From an uncultured Candidatus Poseidoniales archaeon (GTDB lineage Archaea > Thermoplasmatota > Poseidoniia > Poseidoniales > Thalassarchaeaceae), in assembly GCA_950068635.1 (NCBI GenBank), contig CATMIM010000012.1, forward strand, positions 1 to 10,681: DNA of 10,681 bases, given 5' to 3'. The notes beneath the pieces were generated by a model that had not been told where the DNA came from, searched no databases, and saw only the letters and a list, made by a program, of their open reading frames with translations. This document shows positions 1 through 6,814 of this stretch, piece after piece. Within the stretch, counting starts at the first letter, position 1. Every line of letters starts with the position of its first letter. Both the position numbers and the translations under genes were made by a program.

Positions 1-281
1 TGCATGATCTGCTCCTTCGATTCGAGACTCATGGATGCGGCCGCGTCGCGACTGGAGATCCACAACCTTCCCTCCTTCGCTCCCGGACGCTTGGGATGGG
101 AGATGTCCGCCTCCCGCTTCAGCTTGGAAAGCCCGGCCTGCCTCGCCGCCCACGCCAGCCCATCGAGGGTCGGGTCCACCACCGCCGCTTCCTTGGGAAC
201 GCGCCGGCCGGAGCGGCGAGACACCTTGGCGTTGAAGTAGCCAGGCCAGAGGACCATGCGGTCAGGATTGTGCTCGGTCAT
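1..281 (-). CDS. srp19: Signal recognition particle 19 kDa protein (SRP19), 3' end cut by window
   Basis: SRP19 binds helices 6 and 8 of 7S RNA and prepares it for SRP54 in the cytoplasmic protein-targeting particle. Translating the minus strand from the ATG at 279-281 gives 93 residues without a stop up to the window edge. The N-terminal segment RMVLWPGYFNAKVSRRSGRR, then VPKEAAVVDPTLDGLAWAAR, matches the SRP19 core pattern (hydrophobic strand, WPxY, basic SRRxGRRVP, then a helix). The segment DISHPKRPGAKEGRLWI corresponds to the RNA-binding loop and next strand. Archaeal SRP19 is about 90-110 residues, so almost the whole gene is present. The start is supported by GAGGG six bases upstream (286-292 region, minus strand). 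It lies 61 bases downstream of the S8e stop on the same strand, so cotranscription is likely. Confidence 0.85.
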   Translation of the reverse strand, partial: MTEHNPDRMVLWPGYFNAKVSRRSGRRVPKEAAVVDPTLDGLAWAARQAGLSKLKREADISHPKRPGAKEGRLWISSRDAAASMSLESKEQIM

Positions 282-342
282 CGACAGCCCTCGGAGCGTG
301 ACGGAGTGGTGGGTCCCTATCAGGGCTTGCACCTTACAGGAA

Positions 343-735
343 TCACTCGTCGAGCAGGACGCCGTTGAGCACGCCGGCGCTGCCCGGCCTGCTGGTGATG
401 CGCACGCTGCCGAGGTCGGTCTGTACCACGGCTCCCTTGGTCATGATGTTACGGCGAACGTAGTTGGCATCGGCCGGATTCTCGACCACGCTCTCCAGCG
501 TCGCCCGCTTGGTCTCGCCCGTGCTCGGGTCGTTGACATTGATGACCTCGTCTGCGAGGATGCGCACCGTCTGCAGCCCCGAGCGCTTGCGGTACACCTT
601 GCGGTTTGGCTTCCCGATCAGCGAGTGCTGTTTCTCGGAGGCGATCTCGGTTCGACGCTTGCCGCGATAGCGGCTCGGACGCTTCAGCCGACCTCCGCTG
701 GACTTGCGTCGCGAGATACCGTGCCACCGAGCCAT
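343..735 (-). CDS. rps8e: 30S ribosomal protein S8e
   Basis: This is the archaeal/eukaryotic-type small-subunit protein eS8, with no bacterial counterpart. The 130-residue product has the usual archaeal length. It opens with the highly basic MARWHGISRRKSSGGRLKR and continues with the GKRRTEIASEK block and the RSGLQTVRILADEVINV strand region. The VENPADANYVRRNIMTKGAV segment and a C-terminal RITSRPGSAGVLNGVLLDE follow, all typical of S8e. The start is the ATG at 733-735; no longer in-frame start is needed. It heads a minus-strand pair with SRP19 and is divergent from the ACT-domain gene. This is one of the strongest pieces of evidence that the window is archaeal. Confidence 0.96.
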   Translation of the reverse strand: MARWHGISRRKSSGGRLKRPSRYRGKRRTEIASEKQHSLIGKPNRKVYRKRSGLQTVRILADEVINVNDPSTGETKRATLESVVENPADANYVRRNIMTKGAVVQTDLGSVRITSRPGSAGVLNGVLLDE

Positions 736-847
736 GCGGCCCGCCGACCGGCTGCCCTTATTTCAAGGCCGCGATGGCTGATGATTCTCTACATCTGTGG
801 TTAAATATCGCGGGCTCCGCCGAGGTTTTGTTGCTTGGTGAGCGAAG
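736..847. promoter_or_regulatory. Divergent promoter region between rps8e and the ACT-domain gene
   Basis: This is the longest non-coding stretch of the window (112 bases). On the plus strand TTAAATAT at 801-808 is close to the archaeal TATA consensus. A start site about 25 bases downstream would fall near 831, just ahead of GGTGA (837-841) and the ATG at 848. Read on the minus strand the same element is ATATTTAA and could also serve rps8e with a roughly 40-base leader. A second AT-rich element, CTTGAAATAAG (about 757-767, minus strand), is centred about 27 bases from the rps8e ATG and would give a nearly leaderless transcript. The elements are seen; the start sites are inferred. Confidence 0.55.
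837..841 (+). promoter_or_regulatory. Shine-Dalgarno site of the ACT-domain gene
   Basis: GGTGA matches the archaeal anti-Shine-Dalgarno sequence and lies 6 bases before ATG 848 and 9 bases before ATG 851. It supports a start at one of these two adjacent ATGs rather than the ATG at 863. Confidence 0.5.
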
Positions 848-1243
848 ATGATGGAATTCAGCATGGAACTCCCCGATGAACCGGGACAGTTGGCGAGGGT
901 GAGCGAGGCTCTGGCGGCGGCGAACATCAACATCCTGACCATCTGCGCGATCGGCCGAGTGGCTCCCAACGTGGCCCTGGTGACCGAGCATGTGCCGCAG
1001 ACCAGAGCGGTGCTCGACGAACTCGGAATCGAGTACATCGCCTCCCCGCTGCTGAACATGGTGATGCCCGACGAGGCAGGCTCGCTGGCCAAGTTCTCGC
1101 GCAGGCTCTCCGATGCGGGTGTGAACATCAACTCGATCTACATCCTGAGCAAGCATCGCGGCGATGCCGAACTCGTGTTCAGCGTGGATGATGTCGACAA
1201 GGCACGCCAGACCCTCAACCTTCACGAATCGGTCCCTCCCTGA
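848..1243 (+). CDS. Tandem ACT-domain protein (amino-acid-binding regulator)
   Basis: The 131-residue protein consists of two ACT domains and nothing else. The first (about residues 3-62) has the strand MEFSMEL and the ligand-loop motif PDEPGQLARV, then the helix and strand NINILTICAIG. The second (about 66-128) repeats this as LLNMVMPDEAGSLAKFSRR followed by VNINSIYILSK. ACT pairs usually bind amino acids at a dimer interface and act as sensors, either by altering an enzyme or on their own. Free-standing ACT-ACT proteins of this size are common in archaea, but their ligands are mostly unknown. ATG 851 directly follows and is an equally good start. The gene ends 17 bases before the FAD oxidoreductase on the same strand, so an operon is likely and the ligand may be the substrate or product of that enzyme (inference). 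Confidence 0.85.
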   Translation: MMEFSMELPDEPGQLARVSEALAAANINILTICAIGRVAPNVALVTEHVPQTRAVLDELGIEYIASPLLNMVMPDEAGSLAKFSRRLSDAGVNINSIYILSKHRGDAELVFSVDDVDKARQTLNLHESVPP

Positions 1244-1260
1244 ACCTACGAGGGGCGAGT

Positions 1261-2445
1261 GTGGACTTACGCGAACTGGATGAGCCGCCGCGCTCGGCTG
1301 ATCTGGTGATAATCGGCGCTGGCGTGGTCGGCGCAGCGACCGCTTTCCACGCCGCGCGCGCTGGGCTGGATTGCATCCTGCTCGAGCGTCGTCCCCTTCC
1401 TGCGACGTTGACGACGCCGCGTGCCACCGGCGGATTTCGGCTGCAGTTCGACAATCGCGAGGAGATGGAACTGGTCTCGGAATCGGTCGAGCTGTTCCTT
1501 GGGTTCAACAGCACTCACGGCCACGACATCGGAATCAGGCAACAGGGCTACCTCTGGTGCACGATGGACGAGGCGGGCATACCGAGGCAGCAGGGGCTGG
1601 TGGAGATGCAACATGGCTGGGGACTCACCGACGTCGAGTTGCTCACCGGCGACGAGACCCGGGCGCGGTTCCCGTGGGTCGGCGAGCGGGTGCTGCAGGC
1701 GCGCTTCCGTCAAGGAGACGGGTTCCTCGACCCGCGCGCGCTGGCGCTGGGTATGCTCTCAGTCTCCCGAACACCCTTCGTCGCCGGATGTGAGGTGAGC
1801 GAGGTGGTCGTCGATTCTGGGTGCGTGCGCGGTGTGCGCACGAACAAGGGCGAGGTCGCCTGCGAGCAGGTGGTCATCGCCGCGGGGCCGTTCTCAGGAA
1901 CGGTGGCGGCGACCGCAGGGCTCGAACTGCCGCTCTACACGGTCAGGCGGCAGAAGTTGATCTTCGCGAACGCGCCGTTCGTCCCCCAGGACTCGCCGAT
2001 GGTGATCGACGAGGAGACCGGCGCCCACTGGAGGCCGGCCCTGGATGGCGCGTTCCTGCTGCACACCGATGCCGATGAGCCGGCAAGCCCGGCGGCTGAC
2101 CCGGTACCGGTCGACCACGGGCTGCACAGGAGGTTGATCGACCCTGACAGCCCGGTGAGCATCTGCCGCGTGACACCGTTCTGGGAACGTGCGTGGACCG
2201 ATGGCAGTCTCGAATGGGACATCGTCGCCGGCCAGTACACGATGACTCCCGACCACAGACCCCTGATCGGTCCGACGGACATCGAAGGCTTGTGGCTCAA
2301 CTGTGGGTACAGCGGTCATGGGGTGATGGGCAGCCCCGCCTGCAGTCGGGTGCTCATCGACCTGATCTGCGGACAGTCGCCACTCGATGGAAACCAGCTG
2401 GCCCCTGATCGTGAATTCATAGAGAGAGAAATTTCCAGCATCTGA
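1261..2445 (+). CDS. FAD-dependent oxidoreductase, DAO family (sarcosine oxidase/DadA-like)
   Basis: This family oxidises the C-N bond of amino acids or N-methylated amines with FAD. Residues 15-43 form the dinucleotide-binding fold: DLVIIGAGVVGAATAFHAAR has GxGxxG at 19-24, and the ribose-binding acid is E43 in LLERR. The ATGGFRLQFDNREEM block (about 55-69) matches the conserved GG(I/F)RxQF region of sarcosine-oxidase beta-type proteins. Residues 329-338 (TPDHRPLIGP) and 349-359 (GYSGHGVMGSP) are the C-terminal FAD-binding signature. At 394 residues the length is normal for the family. The start is a GTG with GAGGGG about 5 bases upstream. It follows the ACT gene by 17 bases. The true substrate (sarcosine, proline, a D-amino acid, dimethylglycine) cannot be decided from sequence alone. 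Its stop codon directly abuts the stop of the opposing FAH-fold gene. Confidence 0.9.
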   Translation: MDLRELDEPPRSADLVIIGAGVVGAATAFHAARAGLDCILLERRPLPATLTTPRATGGFRLQFDNREEMELVSESVELFLGFNSTHGHDIGIRQQGYLWCTMDEAGIPRQQGLVEMQHGWGLTDVELLTGDETRARFPWVGERVLQARFRQGDGFLDPRALALGMLSVSRTPFVAGCEVSEVVVDSGCVRGVRTNKGEVACEQVVIAAGPFSGTVAATAGLELPLYTVRRQKLIFANAPFVPQDSPMVIDEETGAHWRPALDGAFLLHTDADEPASPAADPVPVDHGLHRRLIDPDSPVSICRVTPFWERAWTDGSLEWDIVAGQYTMTPDHRPLIGPTDIEGLWLNCGYSGHGVMGSPACSRVLIDLICGQSPLDGNQLAPDREFIEREISSI

Positions 2446-3045
2446 TCAACCGATGCGCGATTGCAACATGCTGACTAGTCGGCCATCGACGGTATGCAGT
2501 GCCGCCTCGACGACATCACCGACCACCATCTCTCCCACACCTTCTGGAGTGCCTGTGAACACGAGGTCACCCGGTGAGAGCGCGTACCAGTCACTCAGGG
2601 TCGAAAGTTGGGTATCTATGTCGTGAAGCATCAGCGCGGTGCTGGCATGCTGGCGCAGTTCACCGTTCACTGAGAGTTGCAGCACATAATCGACATCCTC
2701 CCAGTCAGCCCAGGTCCCGAGAATCGCGGATTCACGGAATGACTTGCCTTCCGTCCATGGCCATCCCTTCACCTTGGCCTCGGACTGCCTGGTCCGATTG
2801 GTGATGTCGTTGCCGATGCAGACGGACTCCGGACGCAGATCATCCCCCAATCGAAGGACCATCTCGATCTCATGATGAATCTCATCGTGAGGATCCGGCA
2901 ATCCGAAATCGGCTTGTCCTTCGGCATCCGCCTGCACGATGGCGCTCATCGGCTTCAGGAAGAACAGCGGTCGCGGAGTGATGTCGCCACCAATCTCGAC
3001 CGCGTGGGCGGCGTAGTTGCGGAACACGCACCAGACGGCGGTCAT
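2446..3045 (-). CDS. Fumarylacetoacetate hydrolase (FAH)-fold protein, FAHD1/YcgM-like
   Basis: FAH-fold enzymes use one divalent metal to cleave or decarboxylate 2-oxo acids; FAHD1-type members act on acylpyruvates or oxaloacetate. The N-terminus, VWCVFRNYAAHAVEIGG then PLFFLKPMSAI, follows the pattern of short family members such as E. coli YcgM. The metal ligands appear as HHEIE (E59, E61) and GND (D80). A conserved lysine lies in WPWTEGKSF (K101) and the glycine-rich TGTPEGVG loop is at 164-171. At 199 residues it is shorter than the usual 215-225. Much of the difference lies between E61 and D80, where the helix preceding the metal aspartate seems reduced. The substrate is unknown. It lies 41 bases downstream of the TSP3 protein gene on the same strand and converges on the FAD oxidoreductase with no spacer. 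Confidence 0.9.
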   Translation of the reverse strand: MTAVWCVFRNYAAHAVEIGGDITPRPLFFLKPMSAIVQADAEGQADFGLPDPHDEIHHEIEMVLRLGDDLRPESVCIGNDITNRTRQSEAKVKGWPWTEGKSFRESAILGTWADWEDVDYVLQLSVNGELRQHASTALMLHDIDTQLSTLSDWYALSPGDLVFTGTPEGVGEMVVGDVVEAALHTVDGRLVSMLQSRIG

Positions 3046-3086
3046 CGCAGCGGCCGAGGGTCGTCGCCTTCAGAACGTTGCTGCCC

Positions 3087-5957
3087 TCAGGAATCGAAGA
3101 AGTCTCCCTCGTACCGCTCGATGACGTCGTCGCACTCAGCGCGGATGCGTTCGAGGCGGATGCCCTGATGCGTTCCCAGCAGGCGCAGCATCAAGGCGTG
3201 CTCGTAACTCTTCGCTATCTCCTCCAGTTCTTCTCGAGTCCCCGCCTGCTCCATCTTATCCTGGAATCCTTTCGCCCGGGTGGTGCGAGTGAGCAGACCG
3301 AAACCCAGCCAGATGGCGAGAGGGACGCCACCGATGATGCCGACGATGTCCCATACTCCCAGTTCGATGCCGAACACCGTGATGCCTTCGATCGGGTGGC
3401 TGTCGGCATCCAGCGGGTTGGTGCCGGCTTCCAGTTCAACGCTGTCCGTGAATCCATCACCATCATCATCCGTGTCCACCAGATCGGCGATGGTATCGCC
3501 ATCGGTGTCGTAACCCCACAACGGATTGTCGGGGAAGGCATCCTCAGAGTCGATCAAGCCGTCGTTGTCGCGATCATCGTCCAGCTCATCTGGGATGCCG
3601 TCACCATCAGCATCCGCCCAATATCTGGCATCATCGGGGAAATGGTCGGCACTGTTGCCCATCTTGTTGTCTCCGTGACCATCACCATCAGCATCCGCGC
3701 ACTGAGTGATATCCAAGGGGAACATGTCACCGGAGTTCCCGGTCTTGTTGTCACCACAGAGGTCACCATCGACATCCGACCATTGGGTGGAATCATCAGG
3801 GAAGGTATCGCCTTGGAATCCGTTGGGGTTGTCGCCGAACTGGTCACCGTCACGGTCTGTCTGCTGGTCTGGATTGAAGGGAAAGACATCTCTGTTGTCT
3901 CCAACTCCATCGTTGTCGGTGTCGCGGAATTCCGAGGGGTCGGCGGGGAAGTCGTCACCCGAGTCGCTGTAACCATCGCCATCCTGGTCAGGACAACCGT
4001 TCACATCGAGGTAACTCGTGCCATAATCAATCTGACAGAAGTCAGGGTTGAAACCAAACGGGTTGTCTCCGAAGTTGTCCCCGTCCTCGTCGCGCCACTG
4101 CGTTCCATCGACGGGGAATGGATCACTTTCGTCAGCCATTTTGTCTCCATCACTGTCGACACACCCGAACACCCCTGCCAACTGAGATGTGCCACTCTGC
4201 TCAGGGCAGGCATCCGGGGTGTTCCCGTCTGGATTGTCACCGTAGCCATCGAAATCAGCATCAGACCATTGAGACGGGTCTGCCGGGAAGATGTCCGCCT
4301 CGTCCGACCAACCATCTCTATCCCGGTCAGGGCAACCATACCTGTCTTCGGTCGAGGTCCCGGATTCATCGACACACGCATCCGGGGTGGTCGCCCCTTC
4401 GGTCGAATTGTCACCGTAGCCATCCCCGTCCGCATCGGACCATTGTGTCGGATCATCAGGGAATGAATCAGCTGCAGGACCATACCCATCAAGATCCTCG
4501 TCGTGCACGAGGTGAGTCACAGAGAAATCAGACATCCCGAGGCTGGAGTATTCGTGACCTTGGAAATTGAAATCATCCTCGAAGATGCCGAGGAAACCGC
4601 CTCCCGCGAAACCATGACAGTGGGTTTCCGAGAACTGGGTCGGGAGGATGTTGACATATTCTCCGTATCGGTTGATGATCACCACGATATCTCCGACCGC
4701 ATCACCATCTGGAACCTCTAACGGGGTCACGAGAATGGGGGTTCGGTTCTCCCGGGGAAACAAGGTCGTGTCCGCGAAGGAGCCGCTGAACAGCGCGTGA
4801 CCCGTATCCAACCAGCATGCCCCGCGCATGACGTCATCCTCTCCTGAACCGATGGAGAGATACCAGGACGTGCTGAACGTCTGTGGCGAGAGGGACAGCA
4901 GGAAACCATCGACACCACCTACCGGTTCGATGGCCGTGTCGTCGATCGTGATGCCGGAGTGCTCACCTGAGATCAACAGGCTGTGCGGGGTGGTGATGAT
5001 GTTGAAATGCTGCCCGATCGAGCCTGACAGATTGTGCATCGGGTGGAAAACCAGGTTGTCGTCTATCGCCCCTATTGCTGCCGACGGAGCCAATCCGCCT
5101 GAACCGGATGTGGGCGGAGTCGATACATACACCATGTTCGCGGTCTCGGCAGGGCCGGATGGGGCCATCGCAGCGGCCTGAACAACGAAACCTTCCGCTG
5201 CCGCCACCAGCCATTCATGCTGATCGATATGATAGATGGCATAGAAGCCATGCCACCCGGAGTTACCCTGCTGATTCAGGACCGTGTGTCCAGTGACCTC
5301 CAGCTTCCCCACGAAAACTCCGCTGACCAGGACGATATCCTGACGCAGCGGGATGACACTTCGAATTTGGAAATTCCCCGGGTCGGTGTTGTGGTAAATC
5401 CAGGTGGTGTCGTCAGAACCGTCGCTGAGATTTCGAATCGTGAGCGCCCAACTGTCCTCGTTCATTCCCTGCTGGCCGGGCCTGCTGTTCTCAGTAGCAT
5501 TGCAGAAAACGGTTTCATCTCCATAACAGTGAGTACCGATGACGAGGTGGTCGTTGCGCAGAACACCTCGGATGTGGCTGTCAGACGACCAATCGAGCCA
5601 GTCGATCGAGACTGCGGGTTCATCGCTGGTCCAATCAGCATCCAGATACATCAGATAGCCGCTCAGGCCATCGGTTTGGGAATAATTCGAGCCGAGGAAC
5701 AGACCCGGGTTGTACACCCCTTCGACCAGCATCGATTGCGGGGAGTGTGCTACGAGTCGAACGGTGTCATCCGCCGCCAATCCGCCTGCCGTGAACAGAT
5801 TCTGGTAAGCGACCTGGGTGTAATTCTGAGGACCGCCCGTCAGGTCGAAACCAAAATTCGCTTGCTGACCCTCATCCTCTTGACCTACAGATGAATCAGC
5901 GGCTGCTGGAAGAACGAACAACAGCAAGACTAGCGCACATGCGATGCGGCGGAGCAT
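3087..5957 (-). CDS. Large cell-surface protein with TSP type 3 calcium-binding repeats
   Basis: The 956-residue protein is predicted to be exported and membrane-anchored. Residues 1-20 (MLRRIACALVLLLFVLPAAA) are a signal peptide. Residues about 22-484 form a beta-rich head with several N-glycosylation sequons and blade-like repeats such as GFLLSLSP...WYLSIGSGEDD, resembling beta-propeller repeats (inference). Residues 486-853 hold about 13 TSP3-type units built on DxDGDGxGDN and DxFPxDPxQW, which bind calcium in known families. A single membrane helix spans 868-889, followed by a charged, helical cytoplasmic tail of 67 residues with DKMEQAGTREELEEIAKSYE. Start is ATG 5957; a weak TATA-like CAATACAT about 25 bases upstream would make it leaderless. 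Large TSP3 proteins are typical of marine Group II archaea. Adhesion, capture of polymer substrates or sensing are possible roles; none can be proven here. Confidence 0.88.
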   Translation of the reverse strand: MLRRIACALVLLLFVLPAAADSSVGQEDEGQQANFGFDLTGGPQNYTQVAYQNLFTAGGLAADDTVRLVAHSPQSMLVEGVYNPGLFLGSNYSQTDGLSGYLMYLDADWTSDEPAVSIDWLDWSSDSHIRGVLRNDHLVIGTHCYGDETVFCNATENSRPGQQGMNEDSWALTIRNLSDGSDDTTWIYHNTDPGNFQIRSVIPLRQDIVLVSGVFVGKLEVTGHTVLNQQGNSGWHGFYAIYHIDQHEWLVAAAEGFVVQAAAMAPSGPAETANMVYVSTPPTSGSGGLAPSAAIGAIDDNLVFHPMHNLSGSIGQHFNIITTPHSLLISGEHSGITIDDTAIEPVGGVDGFLLSLSPQTFSTSWYLSIGSGEDDVMRGACWLDTGHALFSGSFADTTLFPRENRTPILVTPLEVPDGDAVGDIVVIINRYGEYVNILPTQFSETHCHGFAGGGFLGIFEDDFNFQGHEYSSLGMSDFSVTHLVHDEDLDGYGPAADSFPDDPTQWSDADGDGYGDNSTEGATTPDACVDESGTSTEDRYGCPDRDRDGWSDEADIFPADPSQWSDADFDGYGDNPDGNTPDACPEQSGTSQLAGVFGCVDSDGDKMADESDPFPVDGTQWRDEDGDNFGDNPFGFNPDFCQIDYGTSYLDVNGCPDQDGDGYSDSGDDFPADPSEFRDTDNDGVGDNRDVFPFNPDQQTDRDGDQFGDNPNGFQGDTFPDDSTQWSDVDGDLCGDNKTGNSGDMFPLDITQCADADGDGHGDNKMGNSADHFPDDARYWADADGDGIPDELDDDRDNDGLIDSEDAFPDNPLWGYDTDGDTIADLVDTDDDGDGFTDSVELEAGTNPLDADSHPIEGITVFGIELGVWDIVGIIGGVPLAIWLGFGLLTRTTRAKGFQDKMEQAGTREELEEIAKSYEHALMLRLLGTHQGIRLERIRAECDDVIERYEGDFFDS
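3399..4502 (-). repeat. TSP3 calcium-binding repeat array (protein level)
   Basis: The region encodes residues 486-853 of the surface protein. About 13 acidic units follow one another, each with aspartates spaced as D-x-D-x-D-G, most followed by GDN or an FPxDPxQW linker. The DNA also looks repetitive (recurring gtcaccatc and tcatcagggaa words), as expected from coding repeats. Within it, residues 507-677 (bases 3927-4439) form three longer units of 58, 57 and 56 residues, each with one cysteine pair. Confidence 0.85.
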
Positions 5958-6044
5958 GGACTACCGAACCCCCAGCATGTATTGAAGCCTTCACGCGCCG
6001 GTGCCCGCCTCCAGAATGGACATCGATCGTACCTGGAGTGCCAA
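5958..6044 (-). promoter_or_regulatory. Intergenic region with weak TATA-like element upstream of the TSP3 gene
   Basis: Eighty-seven bases separate the amidotransferase stop from the surface-protein start. On the minus strand CTTCAATACAT (about 5977-5987) is centred roughly 25 bases before the ATG, which would fit a leaderless archaeal promoter. No Shine-Dalgarno sequence precedes the ATG. The match to a TATA box is weak. No oligo-T terminator was seen. Confidence 0.25.
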
Positions 6045-6755
6045 TCAGATGAGCGGGTCGGCGTAGAGTTGAATCTCACCACGATTGATGACCAGCAGAC
6101 GATCCGGGGCCAGCGGCACCCAGCCCTCATCGCTCAGCGGAACCGTTGAGACGAGTACTGCGCCGCCGTACTGTTTCGAACGCTCCAGCATGTAGATCGG
6201 TTTACCGGGATAATGGTGGAAGACGTAGAGATGATGGCCGTCGCTGATGAGTAGATTCAGGTTGATGTCAGTATCATAGGTGTCGAATATGTGTCGAATA
6301 GCCTTCTTCAAGGCTGGAATCTGACCTCTGATCCTGCCTCCTTCCTGATATTCCCCTACCTTTTCCATGATCTGGATGAAGATGCGCTCGGAATCGGTGT
6401 CTCCCTCGGCGAGAGGATGCGGAGACGTACCTCCGACATGTCCATTGTGAGCCAACAGCCAGTCTCGTCCGCGATGATTCCATTTGAATGGATGGCAGTT
6501 GCATTCGCAAGGCTTACCCACAGTCGAATAGCGGAGATGAGCCACGATCGTGTGGCTGCGAGCCATGGCTGTGCTCTCCTCGTAGAACGTACTGAAGTCT
6601 GCTCGTTCAGGTGCGCGATTGACCTCGGCGCTGTTGCCCTCGAACCAGCCTATTCCCCAGCCATGCGGATTACCAGCAGACGAGTCAGCGAAACGAGGAA
6701 GGCTACGCGTTGCCCTGTCACTCTCGTTGCAGCTCATACCGAACAAGTCGCACAT
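6045..6755 (-). CDS. Class II glutamine amidotransferase (YafJ/DUG3-like, Ntn hydrolase)
   Basis: Class II amidotransferases use an N-terminal cysteine, exposed by removal of Met1, to release ammonia from glutamine. The protein begins MCDLFGMS, giving C2 as nucleophile. NPHGWGIGWFEG (29-40), HLRYST (73-78, with R75), LAHNGHVGG (101-109, with N104 and G105) and TDSE (120-123, with D121) are the substrate-binding and oxyanion-hole motifs in the expected order. At 236 residues there is only the amidotransferase domain; no synthase domain is fused. That architecture matches the YafJ/DUG3/EgtC group, some of which hydrolyse gamma-glutamyl peptides rather than supply ammonia. The CECNCHPF stretch (83-90) is cysteine-rich compared with the usual NxHPF. 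It is divergent from the PUA gene and upstream of the TSP3 gene; the physiological substrate is unknown. Confidence 0.88.
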   Translation of the reverse strand: MCDLFGMSCNESDRATRSLPRFADSSAGNPHGWGIGWFEGNSAEVNRAPERADFSTFYEESTAMARSHTIVAHLRYSTVGKPCECNCHPFKWNHRGRDWLLAHNGHVGGTSPHPLAEGDTDSERIFIQIMEKVGEYQEGGRIRGQIPALKKAIRHIFDTYDTDINLNLLISDGHHLYVFHHYPGKPIYMLERSKQYGGAVLVSTVPLSDEGWVPLAPDRLLVINRGEIQLYADPLI

Positions 6756-6814
6756 ATCTGCGTATCATTCGCTGATTCCTTTTGAACCCTTCAAACCGGC
6801 GAGGGTTGAAGGGA
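6756..6814. promoter_or_regulatory. Divergent control region between the amidotransferase and PUA genes
   Basis: This short region must hold start signals for both directions. Read on the minus strand, TTCAAAAGG (about 6778-6786) is centred about 28 bases from the amidotransferase ATG and could be a TATA element for a leaderless transcript. It abuts the inverted repeat at 6787-6813. No clear TATA element for the plus strand was found. Confidence 0.3.
6787..6813. repeat. Perfect 8-bp inverted repeat (possible operator or hairpin)
   Basis: CCCTTCAA (6787-6794) and TTGAAGGG (6806-6813) are exact reverse complements separated by 11 bases. Two inner CC/GG pairs can extend the stem past an A/G mismatch. 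It lies between two divergent genes, 32 bases from the amidotransferase start and just before the likely PUA start at 6815. It could be a dimeric repressor site or a 5' hairpin; function is not shown. Confidence 0.4.

Noticed and set aside
256..804. Plus-strand open frame (182 codons) opposite rps8e
   Set aside because: It overlaps the unmistakable S8e and SRP19 genes in antisense and shows no protein-family signature.
1267..1713. Minus-strand open frame opposite the FAD oxidoreductase
   Set aside because: It is antisense to the conserved Rossmann segment and has no motif of its own.
3078..4466. Long plus-strand open frame (462 codons) opposite the TSP3 gene
   Set aside because: It is the antisense image of the repeat array: its Val/Ile-rich periodic sequence simply mirrors Asp-rich codons. 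It has no family features and cuts across the surface-protein gene.
3399..4502. Possible CRISPR or satellite array
   Set aside because: The repeated DNA words are uneven in spacing and stay in the reading frame of the calcium-binding units. There are no uniform direct repeats with unique spacers.
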